64,000 nucleotides of DNA. Origin: Clostridiales bacterium FE2011 (lineage in GTDB: Bacteria > Bacillota > Clostridia > Christensenellales > Aristaeellaceae). Both the position numbers and the translations under genes were made by a program. Shown in pieces: positions 1-11,503 of this stretch. Location: assembly GCA_017569305.1 (NCBI GenBank), contig CP069418.1, positions 1,240,001 to 1,304,000 of the forward strand. Reading direction: 5' to 3'. The notes under the pieces are model-generated. The model was not told where the DNA came from and searched no databases. It worked only from the letters and a program-made list of their open reading frames with translations. Within the stretch, counting starts at the first letter, position 1, and every line of letters begins with the position of its first letter.

Positions 1-1045
1 CCAGGCCGAATACAACTCCCAGCAGGCCTCCGATCATCGAAAGCAGGAAGCTTTCCAGCAAGAACTGCATCTGGATCTGGCCCGGTACGGCGCCCAGCGC
101 CTTCTTCAGGCCGATCTCGCCCGTCCGTTCCGTCACGGTGGTCAGCATCATGTTCATGATGCCGATACCGCCCACCAGCAGTGCGATGGAGGCAATACCT
201 GCCAGCAACGAACTCAGCATCGTGGTCATCGTGTTCATGGTTTCTTCAATGCTTTCCATGGAGGAAACCGTGAAGCAATCTTCTTCAAAGTCGAACAGCA
301 CGTCCATGGCGTCTTCAATTTCCTGCTTTGCCTCGGTTGAATCTGCTCCTTCCTTCAGGTATACGGTGAAGGAGTTGATATCGGTGGAGTTATTCACCTT
401 CATGGCCGTGGTGTAAGGAATCATGACCGCCGGCGAACCGCTGAAGATGGAAGCGACGCCTCCGCCGCTGTCTTCTTCATACCGTCCCACAATCGTGAAT
501 GGCAGTCCTGAGACATACAGGGTTTCACCGATGGGATTCACGCCCAGGAAGAATTCATCCACAATCTCCTGGCTGATCTCGCAGACATAGCTGCTGTTGT
601 CGTCGTCAATAAAGTTCAGGCTTCGTCCCTGGATGATCATCTCCTCATTCAGGATGAAGTAATATGCGTTCCGGCCGGAAACGGAAATACCGGTCTGCAC
701 GTCATTCCCGTAGGAGACCCGGCCGTTCAGGCTGATGCTCGGCACCACACCGTCCACATTCTCCAGGTCCGTAATCACCTGCAGGTCTTCCGGCGTCATG
801 CCGCTCTTCAGGTCGCTGCCCGATACGCTCACCGTCAGGGTACCGACGCCCATGCTCGAGAAGGAAGAGGAAATGGTACCGGATACGCCGGATACCGTGG
901 AAATCAGCGTAATAACCGCCATAACGCCGATCATGATACCCAGCAGGGTCAGGAAGGAACGCACCTTGTTGCTCCGGATATTATCCAGCGCCATTACAAT
1001 GCTTTCCCGGATCATTACCATTCGTTTTCGGAAGGATTTAAGCAT
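1..1045 (-). CDS. MacB/FtsX-type ABC transporter permease (3' part outside window)
   Basis: Permease of a MacAB-like exporter; the C-terminus lies beyond the left edge. The visible protein starts [20 protein letters not shown] and runs into a membrane segment ([20 protein letters not shown]). A large extracytoplasmic domain of the MacB_PCD type follows, then the FtsX core beginning near '[16 protein letters not shown]' and '[15 protein letters not shown]', the cytoplasmic coupling motif of this family. The start ATG overlaps the stop of the ATPase gene by 8 nt (ATGCTTAA), so the two are translationally coupled. Together with the ATPase and the membrane-fusion protein upstream it should form a complex exporting a peptide or other amphiphile. 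The substrate cannot be told from sequence. Confidence 0.9.
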   Translation of the reverse strand, partial: MLKSFRKRMVMIRESIVMALDNIRSNKVRSFLTLLGIMIGVMAVITLISTVSGVSGTISSSFSSMGVGTLTVSVSGSDLKSGMTPEDLQVITDLENVDGVVPSISLNGRVSYGNDVQTGISVSGRNAYYFILNEEMIIQGRSLNFIDDDNSSYVCEISQEIVDEFFLGVNPIGETLYVSGLPFTIVGRYEEDSGGGVASIFSGSPAVMIPYTTAMKVNNSTDINSFTVYLKEGADSTEAKQEIEDAMDVLFDFEEDCFTVSSMESIEETMNTMTTMLSSLLAGIASIALLVGGIGIMNMMLTTVTERTGEIGLKKALGAVPGQIQMQFLLESFLLSMIGGLLGVVFGL

Positions 1046-1733
1046 CCTGCAGACCTCCTTCCGTAATTTCACCATCTATAATGTGCACTACCCGTCGGGC
1101 GTTGGAGGCAATCTTAAGGTCGTGGGTAATCATAATGACCGTACGATTCTCCTCGTTCAGTTCCCGGAACAGCTGCATTATCTGGGCGCCGGTCTTCTGG
1201 TCCAGGGCGCCGGTGGGTTCGTCCGCCAGCAGAATGGAGGGATTGCCTACCATTGCCCGGGCGATAGCCACGCGCTGCTGCTGGCCGCCGGAAAGCTGGC
1301 TGGGCAGGTGATCCATCCGGTCTTTCAGCCCAACGCGTTCCAGCATAGCTTCTGCCCGTTCCCGACGTTCTTTCGGCCGGATACCGGCATAAATCAGGGG
1401 CAGTTCCACATTCTTACGGGCTGTCAGTCTCGGCAGCAGCTGGGAATTCTGGAAGATAAAACCGATCTCCCGGTTCCTCAGTTCAGCCAGTTCCTGTTCG
1501 TCCATATCCTCCACTTCCCTGCCCCGCAGGATATACTCGCCGGAAGTGGGGGTATCCAGGCAGCCGATAATATTCATCAATGTGGTCTTTCCGCTGCCGG
1601 AGGGGCCCAGCACGGACAGATAGTCTCCCTCTTCCACTGTCAGGGACACCTTCTTCAGTGCGTGGACGTTCTCTCCTTCCAGCGGATAGATCTTGTCAAT
1701 CTCCCGCATCCGGAAGAATACTTCTTCTGCCAT
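1038..1733 (-). CDS. MacB/LolD-type ABC transporter ATPase
   Basis: Stand-alone nucleotide-binding subunit, 231 residues, the usual length for the MacB-N/LolD/YtrE group. Visible motifs: Walker [10 protein letters not shown] near residue 43, Q-loop '[11 protein letters not shown]', signature [14 protein letters not shown] near 147, Walker [13 protein letters not shown] and H-loop 'MITHD'. The family energises mechanotransmission by FtsX-type permeases rather than transport through a classical channel. It starts 2 nt after the stop of the fusion-protein gene and overlaps the permease start, so the three genes form one operon. Confidence 0.95.
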   Translation of the reverse strand: MAEEVFFRMREIDKIYPLEGENVHALKKVSLTVEEGDYLSVLGPSGSGKTTLMNIIGCLDTPTSGEYILRGREVEDMDEQELAELRNREIGFIFQNSQLLPRLTARKNVELPLIYAGIRPKERRERAEAMLERVGLKDRMDHLPSQLSGGQQQRVAIARAMVGNPSILLADEPTGALDQKTGAQIMQLFRELNEENRTVIMITHDLKIASNARRVVHIIDGEITEGGLQDA

Positions 1734-1735
1734 CG

Positions 1736-2890
1736 TCAGTTCCCCCGTGATCCGCCGCCCGGGAATCCGCTCCCGCCGCCGCTTCCGTCACTGCCTCCGC
1801 CGGGTAATCCACTTCCGCCGCCTGGGAAGTTGCTCATATCCGGCATGTTGCTGAAGTCAAATTCATTGGTACCGTCCTGGCTGTTCCGGTTCCGGTTGGG
1901 ACGATTCACCTGCCGGTTGGTGAATATGCCGGAGAACAGGGCCGCCAGGCCGGTGGCTTCTTCTTCCTTCTCAGCGATCTTATACACGGTTTCGCCGGCT
2001 GTTACGCCGTCTTTGATTTCCACATAGTTGCCGTTGCTCACGCCGACGGTTACCGTCACTTCTTCCATCTCGCCATTCTCGTTTTCCTTATAAACATAGG
2101 CAGTGTTATTCCGTGCGGTGCTCAGCGCGTCCATCTTCAGCACGGTTACGTTTTCCGCCTCTTCCAGCGGTACGGTAACGGTTGCCTGCATACCCGGCCA
2201 GATATTGTCGGCTGTCGATGTGTCCACGTTCACCGTGCCTGTGTAATAGGCCACGTTGTTGCCGGTATAGGACACATAATCGATCTTATCAATCGCGGCG
2301 TCGAAAGTCGCGCCGGCAGAGGAAACCGCCACACGGCAGCTCTGTCCCTTGGCCACCTGGCCGATGTTGCTTTCACCAATGCGGACGGAAACCTTCATGT
2401 GGTCAAAATCCGCCACCGTCAGCAGGCTGTCGCCGGATTTCACTTCATCGCCCTTCGCCACGTCGATGGAGCTGACGGTTCCGTCAAATTCCGCCTCAAT
2501 CGTTTCCCCGCCGTACAGGCGCATCAGCTTGTCTCCCTCGCTGACTTTGTCTCCCTCAGCCACATAGATCTCACGGACCTTGGTGTCTTCGGAAGACGTA
2601 TAGTTCGCGCTGTTGATCAGCTGCATGCTGCCGGTAAAGGACAGCGAATTGGAGATACTGCCGGTGGTGGCAGTATACGGATCGTAAGTGATTCTGTATT
2701 CTGACTGCAGCTTGCTGATCACAGACCAGAGTGCCACACCCAGCACCAGAAGGATAATCACCAGCCAGATCAGCCGCTTTATTATCTTCTTTTTCCGGCT
2801 TTTCTTTTTCTTTTTTCCTTCCGGCTTCTCAGCGGCAGCCTTCACTTCTTCATTTTCCGCTGCCGTACTTTTTTCGAGTATTTCTGTCAT
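1736..2890 (-). CDS. HlyD/MacA-like membrane-fusion protein with Gly-rich C-terminal tail
   Basis: Adaptor of the exporter, 384 residues. The N-terminus is charged and Lys-rich (EGKKKKKSRKKK), then one membrane anchor at about residues 38-60. Two half-lipoyl motifs follow (VREIYVAEGDKVSEGDKL and FDGTVSSIDVAKGDEVKSGD), then a beta-barrel domain. The order matches periplasmic adaptor proteins, which in Gram-positives sit outside the membrane. The last ~35 residues are an unusual Gly/Ser/Asn tail with repeated PGGGS-like units, as found in some clostridial members. First gene of the operon; an AAGGA-type ribosome site precedes the ATG. Confidence 0.9.
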   Translation of the reverse strand: MTEILEKSTAAENEEVKAAAEKPEGKKKKKSRKKKIIKRLIWLVIILLVLGVALWSVISKLQSEYRITYDPYTATTGSISNSLSFTGSMQLINSANYTSSEDTKVREIYVAEGDKVSEGDKLMRLYGGETIEAEFDGTVSSIDVAKGDEVKSGDSLLTVADFDHMKVSVRIGESNIGQVAKGQSCRVAVSSAGATFDAAIDKIDYVSYTGNNVAYYTGTVNVDTSTADNIWPGMQATVTVPLEEAENVTVLKMDALSTARNNTAYVYKENENGEMEEVTVTVGVSNGNYVEIKDGVTAGETVYKIAEKEEEATGLAALFSGIFTNRQVNRPNRNRNSQDGTNEFDFSNMPDMSNFPGGGSGLPGGGSDGSGGGSGFPGGGSRGN

Positions 2891-3055
2891 TTCTCGGTCA
2901 TCCTTTCCATAAACGTGCCTTGGTTCCGTAAAGCACTATATCGGACAAACTTAAAATGAACCTTAAGAATTGATCAGATTTCACAATAACCCTCCGCCGG
3001 AGAAACCGTCGTTTGGACAGGTATAAGATCATTATGAAAAACTTTTTCCAAAAGC

Positions 3056-3084
3056 TTGACAAGTATACTTGGCAGTGATATGCT
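3056..3084 (+). promoter_or_regulatory. Promoter of the small membrane protein-XRE operon
   Basis: TTGACA at 3056-3061 and TATGCT at 3079-3084 with a 17-nt spacer, a near-consensus sigma-A promoter. The palindrome AAGTATACTT lies inside the spacer, directly after the -35 box. Confidence 0.75.
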
Positions 3085-3108
3085 TACATCGTGCCAAGTA
3101 TACTTGGC
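3057..3108. promoter_or_regulatory. Twin palindromic operators, probably for the XRE regulator
   Basis: The palindrome core CAAGTATACTTGGC occurs twice, at about 3057-3074 and 3093-3108, centres 35 bp apart. The second copy, GCCAAGTATACTTGGC, is a perfect 16-bp palindrome. One copy lies in the promoter spacer and the other just after the expected transcription start, the classic layout for autorepression. The downstream XRE protein is the obvious candidate binder (inference). Confidence 0.65.
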
Positions 3109-3130
3109 AAATCAAAGGAGGTCTTCACTG

Positions 3131-3451
3131 ATGAATAAAGAAGAGATTCTTGCAAAGAGCAAACTTGAAAACCGTGGTATGGATATGGTCAACCTGGAAA
3201 TATCAAAAAACAGCATGCAGGTTGGCTGGGTCGTCATCATCCTGCTGCTGTCCGCCGCGATGGTAATCACCGCCATCACAAAGGGAATCATGAGCTACGA
3301 TATCTGCTTTTCTATTCTTGCTGGGTCTGCTGCTGTCTTCGGTTATAAGTACATGAAGCTGCATAAAAAGCACGAGCTGATTTTCACAATCCTCTACGGG
3401 CTGGGTGCCCTGGCTTGCCTGGCCGGCTGGATCATCCAGCTGACAAAATAA
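3131..3451 (+). CDS. Small membrane protein, DUF6442-like
   Basis: A 106-residue protein with a short charged N-terminus (MNKEEILAKSKLENRGMD) followed by three hydrophobic stretches at roughly 29-50, 55-72 and 84-102. The ATG at 3131 is chosen because AAAGGAGG lies 9-10 nt before it; a longer frame from 3056 would start inside the promoter. It resembles small DUF6442 membrane proteins of Firmicutes that pair with XRE regulators. No catalytic motif is visible. The next gene follows after 11 nt, so the pair is one operon under the twin-palindrome promoter. Function unknown. Confidence 0.8.
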   Translation: MNKEEILAKSKLENRGMDMVNLEISKNSMQVGWVVIILLLSAAMVITAITKGIMSYDICFSILAGSAAVFGYKYMKLHKKHELIFTILYGLGALACLAGWIIQLTK

Positions 3452-3462
3452 GGAGGCCGTTT

Positions 3463-3669
3463 ATGAACGAGCAGCTGATCCTGAAAAACAAGCTCAAGGA
3501 AATCCGCACGGAAAAAGGCCTCTCCCAGGCCGGTCTGGCTGAACTGGTCGGCGTTTCCCGCAACACCATCAGTTCCATCGAAACCGGCCAGTTCTGCCCG
3601 ACAGCAAAGCTGGCGTTGATCCTGTGCGTCGCCCTGGATAAGAAATTTGAAGATATCTTCTATTTCTGA
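3463..3669 (+). CDS. Small XRE-family helix-turn-helix regulator
   Basis: A 68-residue protein that is almost entirely one Cro/CI-type helix-turn-helix: KLKEIRTEKGLSQAGLAELV then SRNTISSIETGQF then PTAKLALILCVALDKKFEDI. The ending IFYF is typical of the short YozG/Xre-like regulators that accompany small membrane proteins. The start at 3463 follows AGGAGG by 7 nt. It probably binds the two palindromes in its own promoter. Confidence 0.93.
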   Translation: MNEQLILKNKLKEIRTEKGLSQAGLAELVGVSRNTISSIETGQFCPTAKLALILCVALDKKFEDIFYF

Positions 3670-3674
3670 AAAAA

Positions 3675-3695
3675 GGCAGGGAACGGTTCCCTGCC
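3675..3695 (+). terminator. Hairpin after the XRE gene
   Basis: A 9-bp perfect stem GGCAGGGAA/TTCCCTGCC with a 3-nt loop, 5 nt after the stop codon. The following tract (TCTCACC) is not U-rich, so it may act mainly as an RNA 3' end or work with the next hairpin. Confidence 0.6.
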
Positions 3696-3732
3696 TCTCA
3701 CCATAACAAATCCGATTGTTATAAGAAGAAAC

Positions 3733-3760
3733 CTCCGGCTTTCACTGTCGAAAGCCGGAG
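3733..3760 (-). terminator. Terminator of gyrA
   Basis: An 11-bp stem CTCCGGCTTTC/GAAAGCCGGAG with a 6-nt loop. On the minus strand it is followed by GTTTCTTCTT, a U-rich tail, about 16 nt after the gyrA stop. The plus-strand side (ATTTCTTTAT) is also T-rich, so it may stop transcription from both sides. Confidence 0.8.
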
Positions 3761-3776
3761 ATTTCTTTATCTCTTA

Positions 3777-6335
3777 TTATTCCTGCGGATTCTCTTCCGG
3801 AGCGCTTTCCACGGTTCCTTCCGTTTCAGGCTTTTCAGCGGCTTCCGCGGCTTCAGCCGTTTCCGTCACTTCAGCGCCTTCAACGAGTGCTTCTTCTTCC
3901 GTGGCTTCCTCTTCCTTCTCCGCGCGGCAGACGCCGACCACGGTGCTGCCTTCAGCCAGCCTCATGATCCGGACACCCTGGGTGGAACGGCCGCACAGGC
4001 GGACGTCAGCAGCCCTTGCACGGATAATGGTGCCGTCGTCGGTAATCAGCAGGATATCCTCGTCCTCGTGGACAAACATCAGGGCAGCCAGGTCGCCGGT
4101 CTTGTCGGTCAGCTGCATGGCCTTTACGCCCATACCGCCGCGGCCCTGCTCACGGTATTCTTCCGGATCGGTCCGCTTGCCGTAACCCTTTGTGGTAATT
4201 GCCAGCACGGTCGTTTCCGGTTCAACCGCTGCGATGTCGATCACTTCATCGCCTTCCGCGATCCTCATGGAGCGCACGCCGATGGAGTTGCGGCCCACAT
4301 TGCGCACGTGCCGCTCGTTGAAGCGGATGCACTTACCCTTGCGGGTGGAAACCAGCATCTCATCGTCACCGTTGCTCAGCCGGACGCCGATCAGCTCATC
4401 ACCCTCCCGCAGCGCAATAGCGATCAGGCCGTTCTTGCGCAGGTTGCGGAACTCTTCCAGGGCGGTCTTCTTGATCATACCGTTCCGGGTTGCCATCACC
4501 AGGTTGTGCTCTTCCTCGGTCTCCTTCGGCATGGGCAGCATGGTGGAAACCTTCTCCCCGCTCACAATGTGCAGCAGGTTGATAATTGCCGTGCCGCGTG
4601 CCTGGCGTCCGGCTTCCGGAATCTGGTAGCACTTCAGGCTGTACACCCGGCCCATGTTCGTGAAGAACATGATCTCCTGGTGTGTGCTGACCACGAACAT
4701 CTGGGTCGTGTAGTCGGTTTCCTTCACGTTCATGCCGGAGACGCCGCGTCCGCCGCGGTGCTGCGCACGGTACACAGAGGAGGAAACACGCTTCACATAC
4801 CCTTCATGGGTCAGGGTAACCACCATGTTTTCTTCCTGGATCAGGTCTTCAATATCAATGTCGTCCTCAGCGATGGTCAGCTCGCTGCGGCGTTCATCAC
4901 CGAACTTGTCCCGGATTTCGCTGATTTCGGTCTTGATCACGTCCATCAGCAGGTGTTCGTCACCCAGGATCGCGGTCAGCCGTTCGATGGTTCTTTCCAG
5001 TTCCTCGTATTCCTCCTGCAGGCGTTCCCGTTCCAGGCCGGTCAGGCGGGCCAGGCGCATGTCCAGAATGGCCTGGGCCTGCTTTTCGCTGAACTCGAAG
5101 CGCATCATCAGGGCGTCCCTGGCGGTGTTGGTATCCTTGCTGGCCCGGATAATTGCGACGATCTCGTCGATATGATCCAGAGCCTTCAGCAGGCCTTCCA
5201 AGATGTGCGCGCGGTTCTGCGCCTTGTTCAGTTCAAATCTGGTCCGGCGGGTTACTACGTCCTTCTGGTGCTCCAGGTAGTAGTAGATCATCTCCCGCAG
5301 GTTCAGCACCTGGGGCTTGCCATCCACCAGCGCCAGCATGTTCGCACCGAAGTTTTCCTGCATGGGGGTATGCTTGTACAGCATGTTCAGCACCACCTGG
5401 GGCTGAACGTCCCGCTTCAGTTCAATCACGATGCGCATACCCTGGCGGTCGTTGGACTCATCCCGGATGTCGCTGATGCCTTCGATCTTCTTCTCGTGCA
5501 CCAGGTCCGCAATCTTCTTGACCAGGACGGACTTGTTCACCTGGTAGGGAATCTCAGTCACGATGATGCGGCTGCGGTTGCCTCCCATTTCCTCCACGTT
5601 GGTCTTGGCCCGGACGGTAATCCGGCCGTGGCCGGTATGATAGGCTGCCCGGATGCCGCTGCGACCCATGATCAGGCCGCCCGTTGGGAAATCAGGTCCC
5701 TTGATGTGCTGCATCAGGTCGTCAATCGTGCATTCCGGATTGTCGATCATGCAGATAACGCCGTTGATCACCTCGGTGAGGTTGTGCGGCGGGATGTTTG
5801 TCGCCATACCGACGGCAATACCGCTGGAACCGTTCACCAGCAGGTTCGGGAACCGGGCCGGCAGAACAGAGGGCTGCTGCAGGGTTTCGTCAAAGTTGGG
5901 ATAGAAGTCCACGGTGTCCTTATCGATACCGTCCAGCAGGTGCATGGTCAGCTTCTGCAGGCGGGCTTCCGTATAACGCATAGCCGCGGCGCCGTCACCG
6001 TCGACGGAACCGAAGTTACCCTGGCCTTCAATCAGCGGATAGCGGATGTTGAAGGGCTGGGCCAGGCGGACCATGGCGTCGTACACGGAGGAGTCTCCGT
6101 GGGGGTGGAATTTACCCAGAACGTCGCCAACCACGCGGGCGCTCTTACGGGTCGGCTTGTCCGGCGTCATGCCCAGTTCTTCGGACATGTCGTACAGGAT
6201 CCGGCGATGGACCGGCTTCAGACCGTCCCGGACATCCGGGAGCGCCCGGTCCACAATCACCGCCATGGCGTAGGCGATGAAGCTCTTTTTCATTTCCTGT
6301 TCCAGATTGACGGGAATCAGCTTGTCTTGAATCAT
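3777..6335 (-). CDS. gyrA: DNA gyrase subunit A
   Basis: Breakage-reunion subunit of gyrase, 852 residues. The catalytic tyrosine is Y121 in [10 protein letters not shown]. The quinolone-determining region reads [10 protein letters not shown], with S82 and D86 matching the wild-type Ser83 and Asp87 of E. coli. The C-terminal beta-pinwheel carries a GyrA box, QHRGGRG, near residue 520; that box marks gyrase rather than topoisomerase IV. The last ~45 residues form an acidic Glu/Ala tail. It lies downstream of gyrB with a ~100-nt gap that contains a 7-bp repeat array, so it is probably co-transcribed with gyrB. Confidence 0.98.
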   Translation of the reverse strand: MIQDKLIPVNLEQEMKKSFIAYAMAVIVDRALPDVRDGLKPVHRRILYDMSEELGMTPDKPTRKSARVVGDVLGKFHPHGDSSVYDAMVRLAQPFNIRYPLIEGQGNFGSVDGDGAAAMRYTEARLQKLTMHLLDGIDKDTVDFYPNFDETLQQPSVLPARFPNLLVNGSSGIAVGMATNIPPHNLTEVINGVICMIDNPECTIDDLMQHIKGPDFPTGGLIMGRSGIRAAYHTGHGRITVRAKTNVEEMGGNRSRIIVTEIPYQVNKSVLVKKIADLVHEKKIEGISDIRDESNDRQGMRIVIELKRDVQPQVVLNMLYKHTPMQENFGANMLALVDGKPQVLNLREMIYYYLEHQKDVVTRRTRFELNKAQNRAHILEGLLKALDHIDEIVAIIRASKDTNTARDALMMRFEFSEKQAQAILDMRLARLTGLERERLQEEYEELERTIERLTAILGDEHLLMDVIKTEISEIRDKFGDERRSELTIAEDDIDIEDLIQEENMVVTLTHEGYVKRVSSSVYRAQHRGGRGVSGMNVKETDYTTQMFVVSTHQEIMFFTNMGRVYSLKCYQIPEAGRQARGTAIINLLHIVSGEKVSTMLPMPKETEEEHNLVMATRNGMIKKTALEEFRNLRKNGLIAIALREGDELIGVRLSNGDDEMLVSTRKGKCIRFNERHVRNVGRNSIGVRSMRIAEGDEVIDIAAVEPETTVLAITTKGYGKRTDPEEYREQGRGGMGVKAMQLTDKTGDLAALMFVHEDEDILLITDDGTIIRARAADVRLCGRSTQGVRIMRLAEGSTVVGVCRAEKEEEATEEEALVEGAEVTETAEAAEAAEKPETEGTVESAPEENPQE

Positions 6336-6400
6336 TTCACAATCCTCATATATTCATAAATCAAGTGCATTCCATGATGGTTTTTTTCGCTGTTGAAGTA

Positions 6401-6436
6401 TTAATTTTGAATTCTGAATTCTTAATTCTGAATTTG
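6401..6436. repeat. Heptanucleotide repeat array (GAATTNT type) between gyrB and gyrA
   Basis: About five degenerate 7-bp units (TTAATTT, TGAATTC, TGAATTC, TTAATTC, TGAATTT), starting two bases before the gyrB stop codon. Same family as arrays near 21.9, 23.1, 24.1, 25.7, 53.7, 53.8 and 63.3 kb. Confidence 0.8.
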
Positions 6437-6438
6437 GA

Positions 6439-8523
<2,085 letters not shown>

Positions 8524-8525
8524 TT

Positions 8526-8531
8526 ATTATA
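8526..8531 (-). promoter_or_regulatory. Extended -10 promoter of gyrB-gyrA
   Basis: On the minus strand TGGTATAAT is a perfect extended -10 element. The region 17 nt upstream (TTCCTT) is a poor -35, as expected for extended -10 promoters. It gives a leader of about 110 nt before the gyrB ATG. Confidence 0.65.
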
Positions 8532-8629
8532 CCACTTTTCGCCCCAAAAAGGAAGCTTTTTTCGAAACTTTTCTTTCCTATATATATAGACGGTCCCGTA
8601 CAAATTTGACAGATTTGTCCCCTTTCGGA

Positions 8630-8658
8630 TTGAATTTCCCTCCCCGCTCTGCTATACT
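8630..8658 (+). promoter_or_regulatory. Promoter of the 5'-nucleotidase gene
   Basis: TTGAAT at 8630-8635, 17-nt spacer, TATACT at 8653-8658. The ATG lies about 45 nt downstream of the expected start, after GAAGGAGG. Confidence 0.7.
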
Positions 8659-8709
8659 TGCCTCAGGGAAAATTTACATATATATCCATTACCCGAAGGA
8701 GGAAATGCT

Positions 8710-10383
8710 ATGAAAAAACTGCTTGCTCTTCTGTTGACTTTTTGCCTGCTCCTGGGCTGCTGCGCCGCTTTTGCGGAAGAAGCTGCTGCCCCGGCGCTGG
8801 AAAAGAACCTGGTTATCCTGTTCACCAGTGACGTGCACTGCGGCATTGATCAGGGCTGGGGTTATGCCGGCCTTTACGCGGTGAAGGAAAGCCTGTCCGC
8901 TGACAACTATGTCATGCTGGTGGATGACGGCGACGCCATCCAGGGTGAACCCATCGGTACCATGACCACCGGTGAGGGCATCATCGATATCATGAATGCT
9001 GTCGGCTACGATCTCGCCGTTCCCGGCAACCATGAGTTCGATTACGGCATGGACCGCTTCCTGGAGCTGACAAAAAAGGCTAATTTCCCCTACCTCAGCT
9101 GCAACTTCAACAAGGAAGGCGAACTGGTCTTCCAGCCCTACGTCATCAAGGAATTCGACGGTGTGAAAATCGCATTCGTGGGCGTATGTACTCCCATGAC
9201 CCTGCGTTCCTCCACGCCCCGTTACTTTATGAATGACCAGGGTGAATTCATTTACGGTTTCCTGCAGGACGACACCGGCGAAGCCCTTTACGCCGCCGTG
9301 CAGAAGTCTGTCGATGATGCCCGCGCTGAAGGTGCAAACTATGTTGTCGTTCTGGCTCACCTGGGCAATGAAGCTGAGTGCTCTCCCTGGATGTACAGCG
9401 ACGTCATTGCCAACACCACGGGTATTGATGCCTGGCTCGACGGCCACAGCCATGACACAGAGCAGACCGTTGAAAAGAACAAGGACGGCGCTGACGTGGT
9501 CCGCTCCGCCTGCGGCACCAAGCTGGCCAACATCGGTGCGCTGACCATTGCCAAGGACGGCACCATCTCCTCCCAGCTCTTCGGTTGGGATTCCTCCATT
9601 GCCGCTCCGAAACTGCTGGCCCTGAATAACGCCGGCAGCGAAGCTGTTGCCGCTGCTTCCGATGTGCTGAACGCGAAGCTGCAGGAAGTGGTCGCCAAGA
9701 CCGCTGTGGATCTGTACATCAACGATCCCGAAGCTACCACCGATGAAGGCAAGCCCGTCCGTATCATCCGCCGGGCCGAAACCAACCTGGGTGACCTGTG
9801 TGCCGATGCTTACCGCGACCAGGGCGGCAACACGGATATCGCTTTCGTTAACGGCGGCGGCATCCGCGTACAGCTGAATGCCGGTGATCTGACCCTGAAC
9901 AACATCCTGAGCGTGCATCCCTTCGGCAACAGCCTGACCGTTATCGAAGTGACCGGCCAGCAGGTGCTGGACGCCCTGGAATGGTCCGTGCATTCCCTGC
10001 CCGGCGAGTTCGGCGGCTTTGATCAGGTTTCCGGTATCACCTTCGAGTATGATTCCGAAATCGAATCTCCTGTCATTCAGGATGAAAGCAAGATGTTCGC
10101 CGGCATCGACGACACCAAGGAACGCCGCGTCCGCAACGTCCTGGTCGGTGGAGAACCGCTGGATCCCGAAAAGACCTACACCCTGGCCTCCCATGACTAT
10201 CAGCTGCTGAACAACGGCGACGGCTACACCATGTTCAATGGCTGCAAGGTCCTGCAGGAGTCCGTCAAGCTGGACAACCAGGTCCTGATCGACTATATCA
10301 CCCAGACTCTGGGCGGTGTGGTTGGCGAAGGTTATGACCAGCCCTACGGCCAGGGTCGTATCGTATCCGTTCACGCGGAATAA
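8710..10383 (+). CDS. Secreted 5'-nucleotidase / UshA-like metallophosphoesterase
   Basis: Exported bifunctional nucleotidase-type enzyme, 557 residues. The signal sequence MKKLLALLLTFCLLLGCC has an LLGC lipobox, so it may be a lipoprotein; a signal peptidase I site (AFA-EE) is the alternative. The N-terminal calcineurin-like metallophosphatase shows TSDVHCGI, GNHEFDYG, VLAHLGNE and DGHSHD. The C-terminal 5'_nucleotid_C domain shows NLGDLCADAYR, FVNGGGIR and the substrate-stacking region LSVHPFGNSL. Family members hydrolyse extracellular nucleotides or UDP-sugars to allow nucleoside and phosphate uptake. It has its own promoter and terminator. No LPXTG anchor is seen. Confidence 0.93.
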   Translation: MKKLLALLLTFCLLLGCCAAFAEEAAAPALEKNLVILFTSDVHCGIDQGWGYAGLYAVKESLSADNYVMLVDDGDAIQGEPIGTMTTGEGIIDIMNAVGYDLAVPGNHEFDYGMDRFLELTKKANFPYLSCNFNKEGELVFQPYVIKEFDGVKIAFVGVCTPMTLRSSTPRYFMNDQGEFIYGFLQDDTGEALYAAVQKSVDDARAEGANYVVVLAHLGNEAECSPWMYSDVIANTTGIDAWLDGHSHDTEQTVEKNKDGADVVRSACGTKLANIGALTIAKDGTISSQLFGWDSSIAAPKLLALNNAGSEAVAAASDVLNAKLQEVVAKTAVDLYINDPEATTDEGKPVRIIRRAETNLGDLCADAYRDQGGNTDIAFVNGGGIRVQLNAGDLTLNNILSVHPFGNSLTVIEVTGQQVLDALEWSVHSLPGEFGGFDQVSGITFEYDSEIESPVIQDESKMFAGIDDTKERRVRNVLVGGEPLDPEKTYTLASHDYQLLNNGDGYTMFNGCKVLQESVKLDNQVLIDYITQTLGGVVGEGYDQPYGQGRIVSVHAE

Positions 10384-10404
10384 TTCTTTCCCCTGAAACC
10401 TTTT

Positions 10405-10431
10405 ACAGCCGGGCATTTGCCCGGCTGTTTT
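10405..10431 (+). terminator. Intrinsic terminator of the 5'-nucleotidase gene
   Basis: Perfect 10-bp stem ACAGCCGGGC/GCCCGGCTGT with a 4-nt loop, then TTTCCTT, about 20 nt after the stop codon. Confidence 0.9.
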
Positions 10432-10455
10432 CCTTATGTTGTACGGCCGCGCCGG

Positions 10456-10484
10456 TCTTGCTTTTTCCTCCTCTCTGCTATAAA
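10456..10484 (+). promoter_or_regulatory. Promoter of the DegV-family gene
   Basis: Extended -10 TGCTATAAA (TATAAA at 10479-10484). The -35 is weak (TCTTGC at 17 nt, or TTGCTT at 15 nt). The start codon is about 57 nt downstream. Confidence 0.5.
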
Positions 10485-10540
10485 ATGGCAATGTTGATAA
10501 TTTATTCTTTTATACTATATGTCCCGAAGGAGGAACCGCT

Positions 10541-11419
10541 ATGGAACAGAACTACGTTTTTATGACCGACAGCGACAGTGACCTGCCGTTTCACCTGAAA
10601 CAGCAGTATGATATTCCCGTCGTTTACATGCCCTACGCCCTGGATGGAAGGGAATTCTTCGATGACCTCGGTCAGATGCTCGATCACAAGAGCTATTTCA
10701 CCGCTATGCGCAACGGTGCTGTTCCTGTCACCTCCGCGCTGAATGAAGCGTCCTACATGGATTATTTCGAGCCGATCCTCAAAGAAGGCAAGGATCTGCT
10801 CTTTGTCGCCTTCTCCAGCAAGCTCAGCTGCACCCTGCAGGCCGTTTACAGTGCCCGTGAAAAGCTGCTGGAAGAGTATCCGGAGCGGAAGTTCATTGTG
10901 GTGGATACCCTGCGGATTTCCGGTCCCATGACCCTGCTGGTCCTGAAAGCCCATGAGCTGTACCGCGCCGGCAAATCCATTGAGGAAGTCGCCGGCTGGC
11001 TGGAGGAGAACAAGCTCCGCGCCCAGGCTTACTTCATCGTTGATGACCTGAAGTACCTCAAGCGCGGCGGACGTATCTCCGCCACTGCTGCCACCGTCGG
11101 CACCATGCTGGATCTCAAGCCCATCATTTCCGAAGCGGTGGATGGCACCCTCGCCGCCAGCGATAAGATCCGCGGCCACAAGAAAGCCATCGCCTTCATC
11201 GTGGACAAGATGCTGGAGTATGCTCCCGATCCGGAAGAAAGCCCCATCATCGTCCTGAACGCCGATTGCATCGAAGACGCCCAGCGCACCAAAGCCCTGG
11301 TAGAGCAGAAGCTCCCCGGCGCCAATGTGATGATCGAGAATGTCGGCCCGGTTATCGGCGCCCATGCCGGCCCCGGCACCATCGCCCTGTGCTTCATCGG
11401 CACCAAAACACAGGCCTGA
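10541..11419 (+). CDS. DegV-family fatty-acid-binding protein
   Basis: A 292-residue EDD-fold protein. The N-terminal motif FMTDSDSDLPF and the later VVDTLRISGPMTLLVLKA match the lipid-binding loops of DegV/FakB. Members bind one fatty acid, and some (FakB) present it to the kinase FakA to supply acyl-phosphate for phospholipid synthesis. The middle region LKYLKRGGRISATAATVGTMLDLKPI is the family hallmark. Single-gene unit: AGGAGG before the ATG and a strong terminator after it. No FakA partner is nearby, so the lipid-carrier role is family knowledge only. Confidence 0.93.
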   Translation: MEQNYVFMTDSDSDLPFHLKQQYDIPVVYMPYALDGREFFDDLGQMLDHKSYFTAMRNGAVPVTSALNEASYMDYFEPILKEGKDLLFVAFSSKLSCTLQAVYSAREKLLEEYPERKFIVVDTLRISGPMTLLVLKAHELYRAGKSIEEVAGWLEENKLRAQAYFIVDDLKYLKRGGRISATAATVGTMLDLKPIISEAVDGTLAASDKIRGHKKAIAFIVDKMLEYAPDPEESPIIVLNADCIEDAQRTKALVEQKLPGANVMIENVGPVIGAHAGPGTIALCFIGTKTQA

Positions 11420-11434
11420 TCAATTTAACAAACC

Positions 11435-11468
11435 AAAGCCAGCGGAGCATTCGCTCCGCTGGCTTTTT
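11435..11468 (+). terminator. Intrinsic terminator of the DegV-family gene
   Basis: Perfect 14-bp stem AAAGCCAGCGGAGC/GCTCCGCTGGCTTT with loop ATTC and a run of five T, 15 nt after the stop codon. Confidence 0.95.
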
Positions 11469-11503
11469 CATACTCACAATTCAAACGGAAAACTATCTGT
11501 CAC

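Noticed and set aside
4068..6359. 763-codon plus-strand frame opposite gyrA
   Set aside because: It mirrors gyrA in antiphase, has no ribosome site and is His/Gln-rich as expected for a shadow of a GC-rich gene.
8689..10491. 600-codon minus-strand frame opposite the 5'-nucleotidase gene
   Set aside because: The sense strand encodes a complete signal peptide and metallophosphatase; the antisense frame spans its terminator and promoter.
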